Below, piece after piece: positions 59,201 through 64,000 of a stretch of 64,000 nt of DNA (its first letter is position 1; each line of letters opens with the position of its first letter). The translations under genes were made by a program, and so were the position numbers. Source of the stretch: DAOUBP01 sp964513075 (lineage in GTDB: Bacteria > Chloroflexota > Anaerolineae > CG2-30-64-16); NCBI GenBank assembly GCA_964513075.1, contig CAZELR010000001.1, positions 103,242 to 167,241 on the forward strand, read 5' to 3'. The notes below the pieces were generated by a model that saw only the letters and a program-made list of their open reading frames with translations, ran no database searches and was not told the origin of the DNA.

Positions 59201-60367
59201 ATGCCCCAGACGTTTCGTCGTGATCGTTTCACGTGGTTGGCCTATCTTTTTCTGGCTTTCTACGGTTATTTTCTCAATGCCTTTGGCCCCATCACCCCCT
59301 TTCTGAAGGCAGATCTCGGGCTATCCTATACGGTGAGCAGTCTGCACTTTACCGCGTTCGCAGTCGGCATCCTGCTGGTTGGTCTGATCGGCCATCTGCT
59401 GATCCGGCGGATTGGCCGGTGGTGGTCCTTGTGGATCGGTGCGTTTGGCATGAGCCTGGGCGCACTGCTTCTGGTGACCGGCAAGACCCCGGTGATTACC
59501 ATCGGAGCCGCGTTTCTCATGGGGGTGGTCGGTTCTCTGATTCTGGCAATCATCCCTTCCGCGCTTGCTGATCGCCACGGTGAGCTGCGTGCCGTTGCCC
59601 TATCGGAAGCCAACGTGCTTGCCTCTGCCATCGCGACGATCGCACCCCTCCTGGTGGGGTGGTGTGCCGGTCTTCTTGGTCAGTGGCGATGGGCATTGGT
59701 GCTGGCTGCTTTTGCGTCGATTGTGATGTATCTCTTTTTCAGACAGGCTGCAGCCATGGCGCCTGCTTCAGGCCCGACAGCTTCGGTTGGGGGCAAACGA
59801 CCACTCCCCTACCTGTATTGGGTCTACTGGGTGGCGCTCGTTTTGGGGGTGGCCGTCGAATTTTGTATGATTTTCTGGAGTGCCAACTACGTTGAAACCG
59901 CGTTTGGAGCGACAAAAGCGGCTGCTGCCCAGGCAGTCAGCCTGTTTCTGGGCGCCATGATCGTTGGCCGCTTGCTCGCCAGCCGGCTGGTTCTGCGCTT
60001 TGCAGCGCGCCGGCTGGTTATCCTGTCACTCATGGTTGCCGGTGCCGGCTTCTTGCTCTACTGGAGAACCTCCGGCATCCTATTCGGGCTGATCGGCCTG
60101 TTTGTCACCGGGGTGGGTGTTGCACCCCTGTATCCCCTGATCCTATCGTTGGCCATCGGAGCTGCCGGCGAGGACTCCGTCCAGGGCGGTGCCCGCGCAA
60201 CCTTGGCCTCTGGCGTCGCTATTCTGACGCTGCCGCTGGTACTGGGACGCCTGGCCGATGCGTTCGGCATCCGGCCGGCCTATGGCGTGGTCCTTCTTCT
60301 GCTGGTGGGAGTTTTATTGATTATCCTCACCCAATCCCGGACCGAGAAGCAAACTGGAAGGCGTTGA
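59201..60367 (+). CDS. MFS transporter
   Basis: 388 residues with twelve hydrophobic helices. The start is the ATG at 59201 (MPQTFRRDRFTWLAYLFL), downstream of the promoter; the longer frame begins inside it. Motif-A-like GHLLIRRIGRWWSLWIG lies between helices 2 and 3, and GRLLASRLVLRFAARRLV is the matching loop of the second half. The substrate is unknown. The stop TGA overlaps the start ATG of the CutA fusion gene, so the two are translationally coupled. Confidence 0.9.
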   Translation: MPQTFRRDRFTWLAYLFLAFYGYFLNAFGPITPFLKADLGLSYTVSSLHFTAFAVGILLVGLIGHLLIRRIGRWWSLWIGAFGMSLGALLLVTGKTPVITIGAAFLMGVVGSLILAIIPSALADRHGELRAVALSEANVLASAIATIAPLLVGWCAGLLGQWRWALVLAAFASIVMYLFFRQAAAMAPASGPTASVGGKRPLPYLYWVYWVALVLGVAVEFCMIFWSANYVETAFGATKAAAAQAVSLFLGAMIVGRLLASRLVLRFAARRLVILSLMVAGAGFLLYWRTSGILFGLIGLFVTGVGVAPLYPLILSLAIGAAGEDSVQGGARATLASGVAILTLPLVLGRLADAFGIRPAYGVVLLLLVGVLLIILTQSRTEKQTGRR

Positions 60368-61563
60368 TGGACGTAGATTATCTGGTAGTTCTTGTTACGA
60401 TCGCCGATGTCGAAGCTGGCCTTGCGCTGGGTCGGATGTTGGTGGAAGAGGGCTTGGCTGCCTGCGTGCAGGTGATCCCTGGCGGCACGGCCATCTATCG
60501 ATGGCAGGGCGCGATTCAGGCTGACCAGCAGGCTCAACTCCTGATCAAGACGCGCCGCAGTCTATGGCCGGCGCTGCAAGCACGCATTACGGCGCTGCAC
60601 AGCGACGAAGTTGCCGAAATCCTGGCACTGCCCGTGGCCGATGGTCTGCCGGCCTATTTGGGCTGGCTCGATGAGATGACCGGCAGTGCGCTTTCGGAAA
60701 CGGCTGCACCCGAACCGTTGCCCGAGGTCCAGTGGCTGGATTATGCCGATGCCTACCCGTCTGGAAAGCACACTGTCAACGGTACGATCAAGGTTCTGGC
60801 TGACTTCTACAGTCCGCAGCTCGACAACCGTCGTGAGATCCTGGTCTATCTGCCCAAATCGTACGCCATCAGTGAGCGGCGCTATCCCGTGCTCTACATG
60901 CACGACGGGCAAAACTTGTTCGACAGCGCCACCAGTTACGCCGGCGAGTGGTCCGTAGACGAGACTTTGGAGGGGCTGGCGGGCCAGGGAATCGAGGCCA
61001 TTGTGGTCGGCATCCCCAACATCGGCAGCCGGCGCTACCAGGAATACATCCCATTTCCGTCGGCCGACATGACGGATGCGCAGGGTGATCTCTACGTCAA
61101 CTTCATCGCCGACACGCTGAAGCCGCTCATCGACCACGCGTTTCGCACACAGCCGGGCCGCGCCACCACCGGCATCATGGGATCATCGCTGGGCGGCCTC
61201 ATCAGTCTCTATGCCTTTTTTGGCCGTGCCGACGTTTTTGGCCTGGCTGGCGTCGTCAGTCCGGCGCTGCGTTGGGGTAAGCAGGGCATTTTCCCGTACG
61301 TTCAGGATGCGCCCTTCACACCGGGTAAAATCTATATGGATGTGGGCACCGCTGAGGGCTCAGGTCTCGGAGCAGATCCGCAGTCGCAGCGCTCGTTTGC
61401 GGATAACTACGTTCAGCAGGTGCGCCGGATGAATGTTCTGCTCAAGCGCAAAGGCTATCAGCCTGGCGAGACACTGCTTTATATCGAAGAGGAGGCGGGG
61501 GTGCACCACGAGTCGGCTTGGGCGCGCCGGCTGCCGGCCGCGTTGCGCTTCTTGCTTAAGTAA
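60367..61563 (+). CDS. fusion of CutA1 and an esterase of the Fes/EstD (alpha/beta hydrolase) type
   Basis: 398 residues. Residues 1-105 are a complete CutA1: VDYLVVLVTIADVEAGLALGRMLVEEGLAACVQVIPGGTAIYRWQG with the trimer-core cysteine, QLLIKT and ILALPVADGLPAYLGWL. After a short linker (about 106-130), residues 130-398 form an alpha/beta hydrolase: REILVYLPKSY, YPVLYMHDGQNLF, GIMGSSLGGLISL with nucleophile S274 and the His in AGVHHESAW. CutA alone is linked to divalent-cation tolerance and is normally a ~110-residue trimer; esterase-D-like enzymes cleave ester bonds, including iron-siderophore esters. The fusion is unusual. It overlaps the MFS stop and, at its end, the convergent DUF89 gene by 8 bp. 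Confidence 0.88.
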   Translation: MDVDYLVVLVTIADVEAGLALGRMLVEEGLAACVQVIPGGTAIYRWQGAIQADQQAQLLIKTRRSLWPALQARITALHSDEVAEILALPVADGLPAYLGWLDEMTGSALSETAAPEPLPEVQWLDYADAYPSGKHTVNGTIKVLADFYSPQLDNRREILVYLPKSYAISERRYPVLYMHDGQNLFDSATSYAGEWSVDETLEGLAGQGIEAIVVGIPNIGSRRYQEYIPFPSADMTDAQGDLYVNFIADTLKPLIDHAFRTQPGRATTGIMGSSLGGLISLYAFFGRADVFGLAGVVSPALRWGKQGIFPYVQDAPFTPGKIYMDVGTAEGSGLGADPQSQRSFADNYVQQVRRMNVLLKRKGYQPGETLLYIEEEAGVHHESAWARRLPAALRFLLK

Positions 61564-62776
61564 TCCTCCGTTCGTCCATCCAGCACTGGATCACACCGCG
61601 GCGGCCATTGACCAGCCAGGCCGGATCTTCGGCCGCCAGCCGTTCCGCATCGCCCGGCTTCAAGCCCACGATCAACTCACCCTTCAGCGTGCGCAGCGCT
61701 GCCACCGGCGCAGGGAAATAACGCACCACCTCGGCGAACGGTGTCGTGTAGGGCCAATGCGCATCCCCCAACAACCGGCGGTAGTTGACGTCACCCTTGA
61801 CGATCACCAGGTCCATGCCGGCTAAACTCGCCGCAAGGTCGGCGGGCATCTGAAAGTAGAACAGGTCGGTCGGGAAGAATGGGTGCACCTTAGGCAGTAG
61901 TTCCCCGGCGGCGATGTGCCCGTCTACGCGATAGGCAAGCCTGCGCCCCAGCTCATCCCCGGCCACCAGCGCATCCAACCCGGCCACCAGGTCAGCAGGC
62001 ATCGCGTCGGATACAAAGAACGGCTGCGGTTTCAGATACAGTAACACCTCTGACGCGCAGCCCGAGGCGATCAGAAAATCGATCAGGGCGATATCCATCA
62101 GCAGCTCGGTGCCCGCGTTGTCTGCAATCAGGGCCACGCGGCCGCCATCGAAATTCTGTAAGAAATTCCATAACACGTGGCTGTCGTCGGCCACCAGGTT
62201 GTCCCGCTCGTGGCTGGGCGCAGTCGTGGCTCCCAGGTGCGCGGCGACTGTGTAGCTCAAGTCGGTCCGGTTGCCCCACAGGCTGGCATGCAACAGATGT
62301 TGGAAGCGCGTTTCAGGATCGTCGGGCAAGTCCGCCAACAGCGCGTTGACCGCGGCGGGCGCGGCCGCGGCCGCCCACTCTTTGCGCTTGATGGCTGCGT
62401 ACGGATCGGCTCCCAGCCCGGGCCCCGGCTGAAAGTAGCCGGTTGCCTCCAGGATGCGCCGGTAGAAGTAAGCCTCTGCCCAGTACCACGGCACATCCAG
62501 CCACGAGCGGCCTGCGTAAGGCGCGGCCGAAGCGGCCCAGTACGTCGTATCCGGCGCAGCCTCGTGTAATGGGCGGATCGTCCCGGCCGCGATCTCCTGG
62601 CCCAACGCTGCCAGCGCAGCGACCGTCTCCGGCGGGAAGTCATTGGCCGCGCGGACATCCTGGAGAATACCGTGTACGCGTGTCTTCAGGGTGTTATAGG
62701 CGAACGATCCCGCTTCGGAGGTTAAGATGGGGGCCGGCCAGCTCGCGGGATCGATCAGATGAGATGGAAGATTCAT
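61556..62776 (-). CDS. DUF89/ARMT1-like damage-control phosphatase
   Basis: 406 residues from the ATG at 62776 (MNLPSHLIDPASW). The ARMT1/DUF89 fold marks are LWGNRTDLSY near 190, ADNAGTELLMDIALIDFL with the metal-binding D-N and D residues near 238-255, HPFFPTDLF, and LVIVKGDVNYRRLLGD near 345-360. These metal-dependent phosphatases remove phosphate from damaged sugar phosphates or similar metabolites, and ARMT1 methylates carboxylates; phosphatase activity is more likely here. It starts 17 bp after the stop of the Fe-S protein gene upstream. Confidence 0.9.
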   Translation of the reverse strand: MNLPSHLIDPASWPAPILTSEAGSFAYNTLKTRVHGILQDVRAANDFPPETVAALAALGQEIAAGTIRPLHEAAPDTTYWAASAAPYAGRSWLDVPWYWAEAYFYRRILEATGYFQPGPGLGADPYAAIKRKEWAAAAAPAAVNALLADLPDDPETRFQHLLHASLWGNRTDLSYTVAAHLGATTAPSHERDNLVADDSHVLWNFLQNFDGGRVALIADNAGTELLMDIALIDFLIASGCASEVLLYLKPQPFFVSDAMPADLVAGLDALVAGDELGRRLAYRVDGHIAAGELLPKVHPFFPTDLFYFQMPADLAASLAGMDLVIVKGDVNYRRLLGDAHWPYTTPFAEVVRYFPAPVAALRTLKGELIVGLKPGDAERLAAEDPAWLVNGRRGVIQCWMDERRIT

Positions 62777-62793
62777 AGTGAGCCCCCACACGT

Positions 62794-63741
62794 TTAGGCC
62801 GCCGCCGCTTCCAGCAATGCACTGATTTCCAGTGGAATCCCTTTGCGTGGATCACGCACGAGCGAGAGCGCGCCCTGTGCACAGCTATCCACGCACACGC
62901 TGCAGCCCATACATTTTTCGAAATCCACCTGCGAAGACCCCCCAGCGAGCGACAGCGCGTGAAACTGGCACCTGTCCACGCAATCGCCGCAGCCGATACA
63001 GCGGTCCGCGTCGACCTGGCTGACGTAACCGGAAGCAGTCAGCATGGGCACGCCGTTGCGCTGCGCCTGCATCGCGCCGCAGCAGCAGTCGCAGCAATTA
63101 CAGATGGCGTAGAACCGGCCCAGCATCGCGTCCTTGAAGAACGCGTGGTGCACGTGCCCGCGTGCATGTTCGGCGGCCAGGATCTCAGCCGCTTCGCCGG
63201 AGGTGATCCAGCGGGAGCGCTTCGGCTGGTGCTCGGCGATGAAGCCTGCAAAAGGCTCGCCGACGATGAGACAAACGTCCAGCGGCAGGCATGGATGCGC
63301 GCGGGCCGTTCGGCAGGGACACTCCAGCGCCACGATGTGATCCGGGTTCTTCAGCACGATGTCACGGGCCAGGGTGTAGGGGATCACATGTTCCAGGTCG
63401 CCCAGGTTCACGTCTTTCTGCACGCTAACCAATTGTTTCGCTGCCTCCAGCGTCACCACTTTGCCGTGGTAAGTGTCGGCAAAGGTAGTCTCACCCCCGG
63501 CATTTGGGGCTGCTTCGCCCGACCGTTTCGCCCGGCTGCTGATCAACCGATCGATCCGGGCGATCACGGGCTGGGCTTTGCGTGCCAGCGGATGCTCGCC
63601 CGTGCCGATCCCGATGTAGAGGTAAGGCCAACGCGCGTATACGTAGCCGTGGAGCCAATCGAACAGGGAGTAGCCGGACAAGCGCCGGGCCTCGCGGATG
63701 AAGGCGCGCGTAGAACGACTGGGTGGGATGCTAAGCTTCAT
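62794..63741 (-). CDS. cysteine-rich protein with two ferredoxin-type [4Fe-4S] motifs
   Basis: 315 residues from the ATG at 63741 (MKLSIPPSRSTRAF), with AAGGAAG upstream. The C-terminal part has two classic cluster motifs (CIGCGDCVDRCQ and CMGCSVCVDSCAQ). Before these are additional cysteines in ALECPCRTARAHPC and a dense CNCCDCCCG stretch, which may bind further metal. A membrane-type W-Y-P segment is near residue 30 (WLHGYVYARWPYLYIGIG). It probably transfers electrons in an anaerobic process; the partner is unknown. It lies 17 bp upstream of the DUF89 gene. Confidence 0.82.
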   Translation of the reverse strand: MKLSIPPSRSTRAFIREARRLSGYSLFDWLHGYVYARWPYLYIGIGTGEHPLARKAQPVIARIDRLISSRAKRSGEAAPNAGGETTFADTYHGKVVTLEAAKQLVSVQKDVNLGDLEHVIPYTLARDIVLKNPDHIVALECPCRTARAHPCLPLDVCLIVGEPFAGFIAEHQPKRSRWITSGEAAEILAAEHARGHVHHAFFKDAMLGRFYAICNCCDCCCGAMQAQRNGVPMLTASGYVSQVDADRCIGCGDCVDRCQFHALSLAGGSSQVDFEKCMGCSVCVDSCAQGALSLVRDPRKGIPLEISALLEAAAA

Positions 63742-63837
63742 CGGTCCGCTTCCTTTCGTGGGTGGTGGGGCTAGAGCCTGTCGGCAGCGCAATTTATTCT
63801 ACACTGATTGCAGGCGAGCGCCAAGCCGCGCCAGTGT

Positions 63838-63944
63838 AGTAGGGGCGAGGCATTCCTTGGCGGATTCGCCGCGACGAAAGGCTGTGTCTCGCACGAGACA
63901 TCTGCCGCAACGGCGCGTCGTGGAGGGAATGCCTCGCCCCTACT
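63838..63944. repeat. palindromic MITE-like element, copy 2 (perfect ends)
   Basis: AGTAGGGGCGAGGCATTCC (63838-63856) and its exact reverse complement (63926-63944) flank a 69-bp interior that is itself partly self-complementary. The 107-bp element has no ORF. It lies between the divergent Fe-S gene and the gene starting at 63998. Copy 1 is at 978-1088. Confidence 0.85.
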
Positions 63945-63950
63945 CGCTTC

Positions 63951-63980
63951 TTGCATATAAGCGCCTCTTGCCGTTATAGT
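63951..63980 (+). promoter_or_regulatory. promoter of the gene entering at the right edge
   Basis: TTGCAT (63951-63956), 18-bp spacer, TATAGT (63975-63980), then AGAGGAAA and an ATG at 63998. Promoter, RBS and start are in a normal arrangement. Confidence 0.65.
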
Positions 63981-63997
63981 CAGACGAAGAGGAAAAA

Positions 63998-64000
63998 ATG
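63998..64000 (+). CDS. start codon of a gene continuing beyond the window
   Basis: Only the ATG is inside the window. It has GAGGAAAA directly upstream and a good promoter at 63951-63980, so a real gene begins here. Its product cannot be told. Confidence 0.55.

Overview
The window is a gene-dense, GC-rich bacterial chromosome segment with no rRNA or tRNA gene, no insertion sequence carrying a transposase, and no CRISPR array that I can see. The gene set suggests a member of the Chloroflexota (Anaerolineae/Caldilineae-like). Points for this are SpoVS and RicT without other sporulation genes, archaeal/thermophile-type TrpB2, a T-box-controlled aspartate-family operon, FemABX proteins, a GT28 glycolipid transferase and frequent GTG/TTG starts. 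This is inference from gene content; no marker gene settles it.

Layout. 1-5.5 kb: end of an EamA transporter, a small Cys-rich protein, a PLP aminotransferase, a three-domain DsbA-like lipoprotein and a radical SAM protein. 5.6-6.2 kb: a BrnT/BrnA toxin-antitoxin pair in an AT-richer island. 6.2-10.8 kb: an ABC ATPase, an FtsX-like permease and a lipocalin-like (AttH/CrtC-type) protein. 11-13.6 kb: iorAB. 13.7-16.8 kb: a nuclease-like protein with a UvrD-type tail, divergent from two tandem FemABX genes. 17-27.8 kb: OsmC, cell-envelope glycosyltransferases, SpoVS, ricT-holB, an HD hydrolase and a flippase-like membrane protein. 27.9-33 kb: lysC-hom-asd plus a HAD-like gene behind a T-box leader. 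33-37 kb: a complete larA-larE-larB-larC operon for the nickel-pincer cofactor of lactate racemase-type enzymes. 37-44.8 kb: an epimerase, mtaB, yqeY, pgpH-ybeY-dgkA, a URO-D-family protein and a NUDIX hydrolase. 44.8-52.9 kb: a subtilase, DUF58/MoxR, a two-component system, a CinA-type amidase and a HAD hydrolase. 53-58.7 kb: a UvrD/PcrA helicase, an AbrB/PIN toxin-antitoxin pair, Maf, and trpB2 under a tryptophan T-box. 58.7-64 kb: thioredoxin, an MFS transporter, a CutA-esterase fusion, a DUF89 protein and a Cys-rich Fe-S protein.

Regulation. Several promoters are close to the TTGACA/TATAAT consensus. At a number of genes the -10 box sits only 6-9 bp before the start codon with no Shine-Dalgarno sequence, which suggests leaderless transcripts. 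Two T-box leaders have visible terminator and antiterminator parts; the one before trpB2 carries a clear UGG specifier.

The most unusual signal is repetitive DNA. Degenerate 7-8 bp tandem repeats recur at gene ends, where they contain the stop codons of at least five genes, and also lie in frame inside iorA, mtaB, an ABC permease and uvrD. Short palindromic elements with good terminal inverted repeats occur at both ends of the window. I see no new multi-gene defence or mobile system. The best leads are the repeat invasion of coding sequence, the nuclease-like/UvrD-tail protein, the CutA-esterase fusion, the HAD gene in the aspartate operon and the leaderless promoter pattern.
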